Shown piece after piece: positions 28,169-39,130 of a stretch of 62,836 nucleotides of DNA. The translations under genes and the position numbers were made by a program. How positions within the stretch are numbered: position 1 is the first letter of the stretch; every line of letters starts with the position of its first letter. The DNA comes from an uncultured Clostridia bacterium (GTDB taxonomy: Bacteria; Bacillota; Clostridia; Oscillospirales; CAG-272), in the NCBI GenBank assembly GCA_947624995.1, contig CANQMS010000011.1, positions 1-62,836 on the forward strand, given 5' to 3'. A model generated the notes under the pieces. The model did not search any database. It was given only the letters and a program-made list of their open reading frames with translations, and was not told where the DNA came from.

Positions 28169-28225
28169 CTGTCAAATGACGCCGATCTGTCATATTAGTG
28201 CGTGCGGCGTCAATATAATTGACAG
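28169..28225 (+). promoter_or_regulatory. Nested hairpin in the 5' leader of the GHL10 gene
   Basis: CTGTCAA at 28169-28175 pairs with TTGACAG at 28219-28225, and inside it TGACGCCG at 28177-28184 pairs with CGGCGTCA at 28205-28212. The two stacked perfect stems lie between the promoter and the ribosome site. Confidence 0.45.
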
Positions 28226-28261
28226 TGTAAGGACGTTTTAAACGGAGGCAGGACGGAACGG

Positions 28262-29803
28262 ATGGGAAAAAGAGCGCTTTCACTTATACTTGCCGCCCTC
28301 ATGCTTTTGCCGCTCGCCTCATGCGGCGGCAGCGGCGGGACCGAGGAGACGACGACGGACGCCCCGGCTGACAGTGCCGCCGCGGAGCCCGAGTACGGCG
28401 AGCCGGTCGAGGAACTGCGCGGGATCTATATAGCGACCGTATGCAACATAGATTTTCCGAGCGGCCGCGGGCTCGACGCGGAGTCGCTGCGCCGCGAGCT
28501 CGACAGTATAATAGATACGACGCTTTCCGTCGGCTGCAACGCGATCTACTTTCAGGTGCGCGGCGAGGCGGACGCGATGTACGCATCCGAAATTTTCCCC
28601 GTTTCCGAATATCTGACGGGAAGCTCCGGAGGCGCGCTTCCGGACGGATTCGACCCGCTCTCATACCTTGTCGGGAGCGCCCACGCGCGCGGTGTCGCCG
28701 TGCATGCGTGGATAAATCCGCTGCGCGTGACGAGCGGCGGCAGCGCCGGAGCGCCGAAAACCGCGGACATGCTGCCGGAGGGCAGTCCCGCGCGCACCTC
28801 GCCCGAGCTCACGGCAACATACGCGGGGAACATATATTTCAACGCCGGCGAGCCGGACGCGAGGCAGCTCGTCGCGGACGGGGTCCGCGAGGTCGTCGAG
28901 AATTACGATGTCGACGGAGTTTTGTTCGACGATTATTTTTACCCATATCCTGTCGCCGGCGAGGAATTCGACGACGCGGAGTCGTTCGCAAAATACGGCG
29001 GGGGAGAGGAGATTTCGGACTGGCGGCGCGAAAATATAAATAAAATGGTAGAGCTCTGCTATAAGACCGTAAAGAGCGCCGACCCGGACTGCGTGTTCGG
29101 GATCGCGCCCGGCGGGATCTGGCAGAACGACGACGGCGAAAACGGCGGCAGCGCAACATCGGGATTTGAAACGTACGATTCCGTATACTGCGACCCGCCC
29201 GCGTGGGTGCGCGGCGGTTACGTCGACTATGTCGCGCCGCAGATATATTGGCATTTCGGGCACGATCACGCGCCGTTCGCCGTCATTGCGGACTGGTGGT
29301 GCGCGCTGCTCGACGGAACCGGTGTCGGCTTCTGCATAAGTCACGCCGCGTACAAGTACGGGACGGACGAGTGGAGATTCGCCGAAGCGGTCGGGGAGAT
29401 GACGGAGCAGATCAGGTACGCAAGGGAGCTCTGTTCGTTCGACGGCAGCATTTTTTACGGGTATTCGGCGATAAAAAACGACGCGGACGGCGTTGCCCGC
29501 GAGATCGCGGACGCCTGCCGGGAGCCGATAATATACAGCGAGCCTGTAAGCGGGGAGGGCTTTGTCGAGATAACCTCGCCGGAGCCCGACAGCGTGATAG
29601 ACGGGGAGACCGTGAAGATACGCGGCAAAAGCTCGCCGGGCGTGCCGGTCACCTGCAACGGGGCGCCGGTGTGCAGGAAGCGCGGGGGCGACTTTACCGT
29701 CACGGTCAGGCTCTCGCCGGGGAAAAATACGTTCATCTTCAGGTCCGGCGGGGCAAAGGTTCGCCTTGTCCTGAATCGCCCGGAAGCGAAACAGCGTTCG
29801 TAA
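28262..29803 (+). CDS. Lipoprotein, glycoside-hydrolase-like GHL10 (DUF187) family
   Basis: The 513-aa protein has a lipobox (LLPLASC, Cys 21), an Ala/Glu/Thr-rich linker, then a TIM-barrel domain of the GHL10/DUF187 type starting at ELRGIYIATVCNIDFPS, with FQVRGEADAMY, AHARGVAVHAWINPLRV, DGVLFDDYFYPYP and YVAPQIYWHFGH. A C-terminal Ig-like domain (SPEPDSVIDGETVKIRGKSS) follows at about residue 425. GHL10 proteins are thought to act on cell-wall or other glycans. ATG at 28262 has GGAGG upstream. A terminator follows. Confidence 0.88.
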   Translation: MGKRALSLILAALMLLPLASCGGSGGTEETTTDAPADSAAAEPEYGEPVEELRGIYIATVCNIDFPSGRGLDAESLRRELDSIIDTTLSVGCNAIYFQVRGEADAMYASEIFPVSEYLTGSSGGALPDGFDPLSYLVGSAHARGVAVHAWINPLRVTSGGSAGAPKTADMLPEGSPARTSPELTATYAGNIYFNAGEPDARQLVADGVREVVENYDVDGVLFDDYFYPYPVAGEEFDDAESFAKYGGGEEISDWRRENINKMVELCYKTVKSADPDCVFGIAPGGIWQNDDGENGGSATSGFETYDSVYCDPPAWVRGGYVDYVAPQIYWHFGHDHAPFAVIADWWCALLDGTGVGFCISHAAYKYGTDEWRFAEAVGEMTEQIRYARELCSFDGSIFYGYSAIKNDADGVAREIADACREPIIYSEPVSGEGFVEITSPEPDSVIDGETVKIRGKSSPGVPVTCNGAPVCRKRGGDFTVTVRLSPGKNTFIFRSGGAKVRLVLNRPEAKQRS

Positions 29804-29833
29804 TACGTCATTGCATATATGAAAAGACCGTGT

Positions 29834-29868
29834 GCGGTCCCGCCGACAGGCGGGACCGCTTCCATTTT
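29834..29868 (+). terminator. Terminator after the GHL10 gene
   Basis: A perfect 11-bp stem (GCGGTCCCGCC with its complement) has a 4-base loop and is followed by TTCCATTTT. Confidence 0.8.
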
Positions 29869-29945
29869 AAGGAAAGAAAAGCTTTCGATGGAGCAAAAGG
29901 CGCCTTTTATTTTACGAAACCCAGTAATTAAACGTCAAAAAAGTG

Positions 29946-29974
29946 TTGCATATTTTCGGGAAGTATGCTATACT
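29946..29974 (+). promoter_or_regulatory. Promoter of the CapA/CpsD/CpsB operon
   Basis: TTGCAT (29946-29951) and TATACT (29969-29974) are separated by 17 bp, about 100 bases before the first start codon. Confidence 0.75.
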
Positions 29975-30074
29975 GAAATATACATGGGGTCACGCTAAAA
30001 AACACGGAAGAATGCTTATCGGCTTCTGCCGCGTGATTTTTTGTCCCCAATTTTCGAAGCAAAAAGGATCGGAC

Positions 30075-30776
30075 ATGGACAACAACAAAATACAGGAAGA
30101 AGACAGTATCGACCTGCTTGAAATATTCGAGGTGCTGCGCCAGCACGTGTGGATAATCGCAGTAAGCACGGTCGCCGCGGCGCTCATAGGGTTTATTGCC
30201 GTGCGCTTCTTCGCCACTCCGAAATATCAGGCGTCGTCAAGCATGATAGTCAACGCCCGCCAGGAAAACGTCGGGAGCATCACGAGCGACCAGCTCAACT
30301 CGGCATCGAGGCTTGTCGGCACATACGGCGTCATCATCCGCAGCGATGCGGTCCTCCAGAAGGTTATCGACGATCTCGGGCTCGACTACACATGTAAAGA
30401 GCTTGCCGAAATGGTTTCCGTTGCGGCGATCAACGATACGCAGGTCATGGGCATCACGGTGACGAGCACGGATCCGCGCGAGGCATACAGGATCTGCGCC
30501 AAAATCGCGGAGGTGGCTCCGGATATAGTCAAAGAGAAGGTCGACGCAGGCTCCGCAAGCTTAGTCGACGGAGCAAAGCTCGAGGAAGATCCGGTCTCGC
30601 CCCACGTAACGCGCGATGTCGTTATAATGGCGCTTCTCGGCGCGGTCCTTTCGATCGGCGTCATAATAGTCGTTCACCTGTTTGACAACAAGATAAACAC
30701 CGAAAGCGACGTTGCAAAGTATCTCAACATGACGGTTCTCGGCGTCATTCCGTTCTATGATAAGGAGAAGAAGTAA
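30075..30776 (+). CDS. Wzz/CapA-type polysaccharide chain-length regulator and kinase activator
   Basis: The 233-aa membrane protein has two transmembrane helices flanking an extracellular domain: IIAVSTVAAALIGFIAV near residues 30-47, and a second near residues 185-208. The N-terminal Wzz signature SIDLLEIFEVLRQHVW is clear. Such proteins recruit and activate the adjacent BY-kinase. ATG at 30075 has AAAAGGA upstream; the longer frame would start inside the leader. Its stop overlaps the kinase start by one base. Confidence 0.9.
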   Translation: MDNNKIQEEDSIDLLEIFEVLRQHVWIIAVSTVAAALIGFIAVRFFATPKYQASSSMIVNARQENVGSITSDQLNSASRLVGTYGVIIRSDAVLQKVIDDLGLDYTCKELAEMVSVAAINDTQVMGITVTSTDPREAYRICAKIAEVAPDIVKEKVDAGSASLVDGAKLEEDPVSPHVTRDVVIMALLGAVLSIGVIIVVHLFDNKINTESDVAKYLNMTVLGVIPFYDKEKK

Positions 30777-31531
30777 TGCCGGCACTCAAGTCTCATCATA
30801 AGAAATCCTCGCACAGAGAGCTTCTGCGTGTCGGAGACGACGCGCCCTTCCAGTTCACGGAGTCGTATAAGTCGCTCCGCACGAACCTCGAATTTTTGTC
30901 CGCAACGTCCGAGTGCAAGACGATGATTGTGACCTCTTCCGTCCCGAACGAAGGGAAGAGCAACGTGGCTGTCAACCTCGCGATCACTATGGCGACGGCG
31001 GGAAAGCGCGTTATCCTCGTGGACGGCGACCTCAGAAAAGGCACGCTCTCGCGCTACCTGCATCTCGGCAAATCCAAGTCTCACGGCGGCATCACGAGCC
31101 TTCTGACAGGTTCGGCAGAGTGGAGCGACGTGCTTGTAAGGCTCAACGATCAGAACCTCATCTTCGTCCCCGCCGGTCCCATCCCGCCGAATCCCGCGGA
31201 GATTCTCGCGTCGGAAAAGATGAGAACACTCATCGGCACCTTCAACAAATTTGCGGACTGCGTCATCATAGACACGCCGCCCGCCTCCGTCGTGACGGAC
31301 GCCGCCGTACTCAGCCGCTTCTGCGACGGGGTCATCTTCGTCGTCAGACCGGGAGTCACGACGATACAGGGTGCGCAGCTCTCAAAGAAGAGTCTTGAGG
31401 CTGTCAACGCGCGCATCCTCGGCGCTGTCATAAACGGCTACGACACGAAGAAGAGCAGCCGCAAGGACGGATATTACTATTCCTACTCCTACGACTATTA
31501 CAGCACGGACGCGGGAAAGAGCAGAAAATAA
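30776..31531 (+). CDS. CpsD/CapB-type bacterial tyrosine kinase
   Basis: This is a BY-kinase of the cytoplasmic type. The 251-aa protein has Walker A VTSSVPNEGKSNVAVNLA, Walker A' VILVDGDLRKG and the Walker B-like DCVIIDTPPAS. A C-terminal tyrosine cluster (YYYSYSYDYY) is the expected autophosphorylation site. It overlaps the CapA-like activator gene and abuts the phosphatase gene, giving a complete kinase, activator and phosphatase set. Confidence 0.94.
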   Translation: MPALKSHHKKSSHRELLRVGDDAPFQFTESYKSLRTNLEFLSATSECKTMIVTSSVPNEGKSNVAVNLAITMATAGKRVILVDGDLRKGTLSRYLHLGKSKSHGGITSLLTGSAEWSDVLVRLNDQNLIFVPAGPIPPNPAEILASEKMRTLIGTFNKFADCVIIDTPPASVVTDAAVLSRFCDGVIFVVRPGVTTIQGAQLSKKSLEAVNARILGAVINGYDTKKSSRKDGYYYSYSYDYYSTDAGKSRK

Positions 31532-32287
31532 ATGAGCTCACCGCTTGTTGATCTTCACTGCCATCTTCTCCCCGGAGTTGACGACGGCGCAAAGAATATC
31601 GAGGTGACGCTTGAGCTCGTGCGGCAGCAGCTCGCGGGCGGTGTCACCGGCGCGATGCTCACGCCGCACTTCTACTATGAGCGGGACAGGCTCGAAGCTT
31701 TCGCCGAGAGGCGGCGCGCCGCGTTCAACATCATGTGCGAGTCGCTCAGCCAGAACGGGATCGACTTTAAGTGTAAGCTCGGCGCGGAGGTCTATTTCTC
31801 CCCCGCGATCCCCTCGCTCGACCTTGACATTCTCTGCTTTGAGGGAACGAACTATATCCTGATCGAGCTACCGACGAACTATCATCCCGGCGGCATCGAC
31901 GAGGTGCTTTACGACATACAGTGCCGCGGATATACGCCGATAATCGCCCACGTCGAAAGGTATGCTTACGTCGCTAAGGATCCGACGCTGCTCTATGAAT
32001 GGGTCAACGGCGGCGCGCTCGCGCACATAAACGCGAGCCCTCTCATCCGCGGAGGAAAGACCGCGCATCTTGTGAAAAAGTATATCGAATGGGGTCTTGT
32101 GCATTTCGTCTGCAGTGACGCTCACTCGCCGGACCACCGCCCCGCAAACATTCCGGCGGGGTACCGTGCGCTCGGCAAGGATGCATCACAGCCGCTCATA
32201 AAGACCGCGGCTGAGATATTTGAAGGTTATGACCCGTATATCCCCGAGCCGAGGTGCCCGAAAAACTTTTTCGGAAAGTGGATCTGA
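31532..32287 (+). CDS. CpsB/CapC-type PHP tyrosine-protein phosphatase
   Basis: This manganese-dependent PHP phosphatase dephosphorylates the BY-kinase. Metal-ligand motifs are visible as VDLHCHLLPGVDDGA, TPHFYY, LGAEVYFSP, PIIAHVERY and FVCSDAHSPDHRP. The 251-aa length fits. The ATG directly follows the kinase stop. No glycosyltransferase or flippase genes follow; a strong terminator does. Confidence 0.94.
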   Translation: MSSPLVDLHCHLLPGVDDGAKNIEVTLELVRQQLAGGVTGAMLTPHFYYERDRLEAFAERRRAAFNIMCESLSQNGIDFKCKLGAEVYFSPAIPSLDLDILCFEGTNYILIELPTNYHPGGIDEVLYDIQCRGYTPIIAHVERYAYVAKDPTLLYEWVNGGALAHINASPLIRGGKTAHLVKKYIEWGLVHFVCSDAHSPDHRPANIPAGYRALGKDASQPLIKTAAEIFEGYDPYIPEPRCPKNFFGKWI

Positions 32288-32318
32288 ACCGTCAGGGATC
32301 GCAAAACAGCATAAAAAG

Positions 32319-32359
32319 CTGCCGGAGGCGCATTTTGGTCGCGCCTCCGGCAGTTTTTT
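32319..32359. terminator. Terminator between the phosphatase gene and convergent ttcA
   Basis: A perfect 13-bp stem (CTGCCGGAGGCGC, 32319-32331, with 32341-32353) has a 9-base loop, T6 after and A5 before. It probably works on both strands. Confidence 0.88.
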
Positions 32360-33110
32360 ATTCTTCCGTTTTGCGTGTCTTTCTGCCGCGCTCGCTCTCC
32401 CGCCATCCGTCGATGCCGGAGCGCTCGATCGCGCCGAAGATGCGCGTCCTTATCCCGCGGTACTCGCTGTCAACGGAATCGAGCAGCCGCTTCATCGACT
32501 CGCGCTCCGTGTGCTTGTCCGCAGGGCACGCGCTTTTCACGACGGGCAGCCCGAGCGACTCGGACAGCCGCCGCGACTCGTATTCGCGGACGTATATGAG
32601 CGGGCGTATCATATATAGGTCGCGGCGGGAGAGATACGTGACCGGCTCAAACGTGCCGATCCGCCCCTCGTGGATCAGATTGAGCATGAACGTGTCAACG
32701 ACGTCGTCGAGGTGGTGCCCGAGCGCGAGCTTGTTCCCGCCGTGCTCCTTTACGGCGCCGTGCAGCGCGCCGTGCCGCAGCTTGGCGCAGAGGGAGCAGG
32801 GGTTCTTTTCGCGGCGGACCTCGAAAATCAGCTTGCCGATCTCGGTTTTTACGGTGTAATACGGGACGCCGAGCGTGCGGCAGAATTCGTCCACCGGGGA
32901 AAAATCCATGCCGTCAAAGCCCATGTCCACCGTGACCGCGAAGAGCTCGAATCCGCCCGAGATGCGGCGCAGATCGGCGAGCGCCGAGAGCAGCAGGAGA
33001 GAATCCTTCCCGCCGGATATACCGACGGCGACCTTGTCGCCGCGCTCTATCATGTCATAATCCGTGACCGCGCGCCGCAGGGCGCCGAGCACGTGCTGAT
33101 ATTCGTCCAT
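32358..33110 (-). CDS. TtcA-like tRNA thiolation PP-loop protein
   Basis: The 250-aa protein has the ATP pyrophosphatase loop VAVGISGGKDSLLLL, a CxxC motif in NPCSLCAKLR, GHHLDDVVDTFMLN, and a third cysteine in KSACPADKHTERESMK. This matches the TtcA group, which uses an iron-sulfur cluster to make 2-thiocytidine at tRNA position 32. It is a single gene, convergent with the phosphatase operon and divergent from the amidase. The family is strong; the modification made here is inferred. Confidence 0.88.
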   Translation of the reverse strand: MDEYQHVLGALRRAVTDYDMIERGDKVAVGISGGKDSLLLLSALADLRRISGGFELFAVTVDMGFDGMDFSPVDEFCRTLGVPYYTVKTEIGKLIFEVRREKNPCSLCAKLRHGALHGAVKEHGGNKLALGHHLDDVVDTFMLNLIHEGRIGTFEPVTYLSRRDLYMIRPLIYVREYESRRLSESLGLPVVKSACPADKHTERESMKRLLDSVDSEYRGIRTRIFGAIERSGIDGWRESERGRKTRKTEE

Positions 33111-33213
33111 ATTTGCTTTCCTTTATGTATTCCGTGTCCGCAGCCTTGTCGCCCATCCCGCGGTTTTCGCATATCATGTAAAAAAGAGCAAAAACAGAAA
33201 GGTGAGCGAAAAG

Positions 33214-33777
33214 GTGATAAAAATATTCATTGATCAGGGGCACAACCCGCAGAATCCGAATTCGGGGGCGGAGGGGAACGGCTACCGCGAGCAGGACCTC
33301 GTATATGAGATAGGGATCATGACGGCGGATCTTTTGCGCGCGAACGGGAACTTTGACGTCCGCGTCTCGCGCCCGACGCCGACGACGCAGCTCGGAACGA
33401 GCAACGCCTCCAGCCTTCGCGCGCGCGTCGACGCCGCGAACTCGTGGGGCGCGGAGTGGTTCATCAGCCTGCACGCGAACGCGTCCACGGACGCGTCGGC
33501 GACCGGTACGGAGGGGTACGTTTATTCGCTCGGCTCCGAGGCGTATCCGCTCGCGGTCGATATAGTCGAAGCTGTCGCCGAGGCGACGGGCGAGCCGAAC
33601 CGCGGCGTTTTCGCGCGACCGACGCTGTATGTCCTGCGCCGCACCGCGATGCCCGCGACGCTGATAGAGCTCGGATTCATCACGAATTACCGCGAGGCAA
33701 CTCTTATGGCTGAGAGCCCGGGACTGTACGCCCGCGCGATATACCGCGGGATCCTGCGCTTTTTCGGTCTCGACTGA
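33214..33777 (+). CDS. N-acetylmuramoyl-L-alanine amidase (Amidase_3)
   Basis: The 187-aa protein is one Amidase_3 domain with zinc ligands in IFIDQGHN, the Glu in NGYREQD, the His in ISLHANAS and the catalytic Glu in ATLIELGFITN. No signal peptide or wall-binding domain is present, so it may act in a spore or lysis setting, or be exported otherwise. GTG at 33214 is preferred because AAAGGTGA lies at a proper distance; GTG at 33202 is the alternative. Confidence 0.88.
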   Translation: MIKIFIDQGHNPQNPNSGAEGNGYREQDLVYEIGIMTADLLRANGNFDVRVSRPTPTTQLGTSNASSLRARVDAANSWGAEWFISLHANASTDASATGTEGYVYSLGSEAYPLAVDIVEAVAEATGEPNRGVFARPTLYVLRRTAMPATLIELGFITNYREATLMAESPGLYARAIYRGILRFFGLD

Positions 33778-33780
33778 GGC

Positions 33781-37403
<3,623 letters not shown>

Positions 37404-37462
37404 GATGCTCCTTTTGCCGAGAGACGGACGCGTTTTTGCATACGGAAATTCTATACACACTT

Positions 37463-37491
37463 ATTATACTTCCGTTATCGGGACAAGTCAA
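37463..37491 (-). promoter_or_regulatory. Sigma-A promoter for guaB
   Basis: On the minus strand TTGACT (37486-37491) and TATAAT (37463-37468) have a 17-bp spacer. Confidence 0.85.
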
Positions 37492-37504
37492 CACGCAAAA
37501 AAGG

Positions 37505-37534
37505 AAAAATCCCGGCGGTCGCCGGGATTTTTTT
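37505..37534 (-). terminator. Terminator after the 125-aa hypothetical gene
   Basis: An ATCCCGGC/GCCGGGAT stem with a 4-base loop is flanked by A5 and T7. It lies directly after the stop on the minus strand and before the guaB promoter. Confidence 0.85.
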
Positions 37535-37537
37535 GGT

Positions 37538-37915
37538 TTATTTGTCCGTCTTCGTCTTTTTCTCGGGAGGGAATCTTTTTTCGTTGAGCTCGCGGACCGC
37601 CTCGGCTGCCTTGTACATCGCCTCGTTGAATTCGTCGCGCGTTATCACCTCCGTGTACAGCAGCCCGGAGAGTATGTTCAGATCCTCGCCGAGGAAGAAA
37701 ACGACCTCGCTGATGTCGACATTGTCGGGCAGGCGGATGTCCGGCTGGAGCATGGGCGGGTAGCGACCGTACAATTTCTTCAGCTGCTCGTGCCCCTTTT
37801 CCCACATTTCCGTTCCGTATTTGAGCATACGCATATATTCCGTGACGTATTTTTCGCGGGCTACGTGCTCTTCGTACAGCATGTTTACGATTTCCTCGTA
37901 TTCCTTAGGGTCCAT
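37538..37915 (-). CDS. Hypothetical acidic protein (125 aa)
   Basis: I do not recognise the family. The protein is helical and acidic, with a Tyr/Glu-rich N-terminus (DPKEYEEIVNMLYEEHVARE), then a Pro-rich middle (GRYPPMLQPDIRLPDNVD) and a second helical half ending in a basic tail. No membrane segment or metal motif is seen. ATG at 37915 is chosen because AAAGGAG lies about ten bases upstream. It is preceded on its own strand by the 214-nt structured RNA and by a terminator hairpin at 37955-37974, so its expression may depend on read-through. Confidence 0.7.
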   Translation of the reverse strand: MDPKEYEEIVNMLYEEHVAREKYVTEYMRMLKYGTEMWEKGHEQLKKLYGRYPPMLQPDIRLPDNVDISEVVFFLGEDLNILSGLLYTEVITRDEFNEAMYKAAEAVRELNEKRFPPEKKTKTDK

Positions 37916-37954
37916 CGCGTAGGTTCTCCTTTGAAGAATAAAAGAATAAAAAAA

Positions 37955-37974
37955 TGCGCCCCATCCGGGGCGCA
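37955..37974 (-). terminator. Terminator/attenuator between the structured RNA and the 125-aa gene
   Basis: TGCGCCCC and GGGGCGCA arms with a 4-base loop are followed on the minus strand by T6ATTC. CATCCGGGG (37962-37970) can instead pair with CCCCGGATG (37987-37995), which would disrupt this hairpin. Confidence 0.75.
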
Positions 37975-37995
37975 CGAAAAACGTATCCCCGGATG

Positions 37996-38209
37996 TTGCC
38001 ACACATCTCCACTTGAAGGATCACCGACGGGCACTATAAGCGCAGCCGCCGCAATGCCTATTCCAAGCCTCGGGATACATTTTTACCAAATATATCTTTG
38101 GCTGGGAATAAGCAGAATTATTCAGTTGACGACGAATTGCGCGCAAACAGAAAGAGGGACAAATCCCCCTTCAAAAAGGTCGGTGATCCGTAATAGAGAT
38201 ATGTGGCAA
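37996..38209 (-). ncRNA. Candidate 214-nt rod-shaped structured RNA, 6S-like
   Basis: Read on the minus strand, the two ends pair over about 30 bp: TTGCCACA...ATCTC at the 5' end with GAGAT...TGTGGCAA at the 3' end, then GGATCACCGAC with GTCGGTGATCC. The three base differences between the arms are all G-U compatible on the minus strand but would be mismatches on the plus strand. Farther in, TTATTCC...AGCC pairs with GGCT...GGAATA, followed by GATATA/TGTATC. A small side hairpin (GGGGGA/TCCCTC) lies in the central bubble. A consensus-like promoter (38214-38242) places the transcription start at the 5' edge. The long rod with a central bubble resembles 6S RNA; a leader riboswitch or a palindromic mobile element are alternatives. 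Confidence 0.5.
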
Positions 38210-38213
38210 AATA

Positions 38214-38242
38214 ATAATATCACAAAGAGCGGAAACTGTCAA
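38214..38242 (-). promoter_or_regulatory. Promoter of the 214-nt structured RNA
   Basis: On the minus strand TTGACA (38237-38242) and TATTAT (38214-38219) are spaced 17 bp. Initiation about 7 bases downstream falls at the first paired bases of the RNA. Confidence 0.75.
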
Positions 38243-38294
38243 CCTTCACACACAAATGTTTTTTCGCGTTTTCGAAAAAAATTGAAAATAACAC

Positions 38295-38323
38295 TTGCAA
38301 TCGCGCGCAAGTTATGTTATAAT
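38295..38323 (+). promoter_or_regulatory. Promoter of tRNA-Val
   Basis: TTGCAA (38295-38300) and TATAAT (38318-38323) have 17-bp spacing. Confidence 0.8.
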
Positions 38324-38365
38324 AACAAAGCGCTCGCAGATAGAGCATGTGAGCGTGTATGATTC

Positions 38366-38439
38366 GGAAGCGTAGCTCAGATGGTTAGAGTGCTTGGTTG
38401 ACATCCAAGAGGTCACTGGTTCGACTCCAGCCGTTTCCA
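38366..38439 (+). tRNA. tRNA-Val (anticodon GAC)
   Basis: The acceptor GGAAGCG pairs with CGTTTCC with one G-U. The D-arm GCTC/GAGT, anticodon stem CTTGG/CCAAG with loop TTGACAT (GAC, Val) and T-loop TTCGACT are all present. One A-C mismatch closes the T stem. CCA is not encoded beyond the discriminator A. Tandem terminators follow. Confidence 0.93.
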
Positions 38440-38445
38440 AAGCAG

Positions 38446-38478
38446 AGCGGCGAGCCTATATCGGCTCGCCGCTTTTTT
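38446..38478 (+). terminator. Terminator after tRNA-Val
   Basis: AGCGGCGAGCC pairs with its complement (38463-38473) over a 6-base loop and is followed by T6. Confidence 0.88.
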
Positions 38479-38496
38479 CAGTAAAGTGACTCAGCG

Positions 38497-38519
38497 CCGC
38501 CCGACCCGGGCGGTTTTTT
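38497..38519 (+). terminator. Second, tandem terminator after tRNA-Val
   Basis: CCGCCCG and CGGGCGG form a 7-bp stem with a 3-base loop, followed by T6. It sits just upstream of the next promoter. Confidence 0.75.
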
Positions 38520-38520
38520 C

Positions 38521-38549
38521 TTGCTTATACGGCTTTATTATGGTAAAAT
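38521..38549 (+). promoter_or_regulatory. Promoter of the DNA glycosylase gene
   Basis: TTGCTT (38521-38526) and TAAAAT (38544-38549) have a 17-bp spacer. Ribosome site GGAG follows. Confidence 0.65.
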
Positions 38550-38569
38550 ATCCTATGGGAGATGATGAA

Positions 38570-39052
38570 ATGGCAAGACTTTATCATATTTTCGGTCCCG
38601 TATACGACAGCGAAAGCGAGATACTCATCCTCGGCAGCTTTCCGTCCGTGAAGAGCCGGGAGGAGTCGTTTTATTACGCGCACCCGCAGAACAGATTCTG
38701 GCGCGTGCTCGCCGCGTGCTTCGGCGGGGACATACCCGTGACGACCGAGGAAAAGCGCGCGTTTTTGCTCGAAAACAAGGTCGCGCTGTGGGACGTCGTC
38801 GAAAGCTGCGAGGTCAACGGGTCGAGCGACGCGTCGATCCGCGGCGCCGTGCCGACGGATATCGCGCGCATCTGCCGGGAGGCGCCGATACGGCGCATCA
38901 TCCTGAACGGTCGGACCGCGGAGCGGTATTTCCGCCGCTTCTTCGCGGAGCTGCCCGTTTACGCGATCGCTGTGCCGTCGACGAGCCCGGCGAACGCCGC
39001 GTGCGGGATAATCGAGCTGACGGATGCGTGGCGCGCGGCGATTTTTTCATAA
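38570..39052 (+). CDS. DNA-deoxyinosine glycosylase (UDG superfamily, HDG-like)
   Basis: The 160-aa protein has uracil-DNA-glycosylase-superfamily motifs of the hypoxanthine-type branch: ILILGSFPSVKSREE, YYAHPQNRFWRVLA, VALWDVVESCEV and VPSTSPANA. Proteins of this group remove deaminated adenine and some uracil from DNA. ATG at 38570 fits the GGAGATGATGAA ribosome site. Longer starts begin within the terminator region and were rejected. It is a single gene with its own promoter. Confidence 0.85.
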   Translation: MARLYHIFGPVYDSESEILILGSFPSVKSREESFYYAHPQNRFWRVLAACFGGDIPVTTEEKRAFLLENKVALWDVVESCEVNGSSDASIRGAVPTDIARICREAPIRRIILNGRTAERYFRRFFAELPVYAIAVPSTSPANAACGIIELTDAWRAAIFS

Positions 39053-39130
39053 ATTTACCGCCCCCGGTGTTTTGTTTGCCGCGCGGGCGGCTATAATCTT
39101 TAATGAAAAGCAAAAAGGAGAAACAGGAGC

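Larger units (their letters stand above)
27946..28261. other. Intergenic region before the GHL10 gene: terminator, promoter and structured leader
   Basis: It contains the GNAT terminator (27993-28042), a promoter (28109-28137) and a leader of about 120 bases with a nested hairpin (28169-28225). No further gene is supported. Confidence 0.6.

Noticed and set aside
37996-38209. Reading the paired arms as terminal inverted repeats of a MITE
   Set aside because: No target-site duplication is visible, the arm differences favour RNA pairing on the minus strand, and a promoter starts exactly at the arm. Kept only as an alternative.
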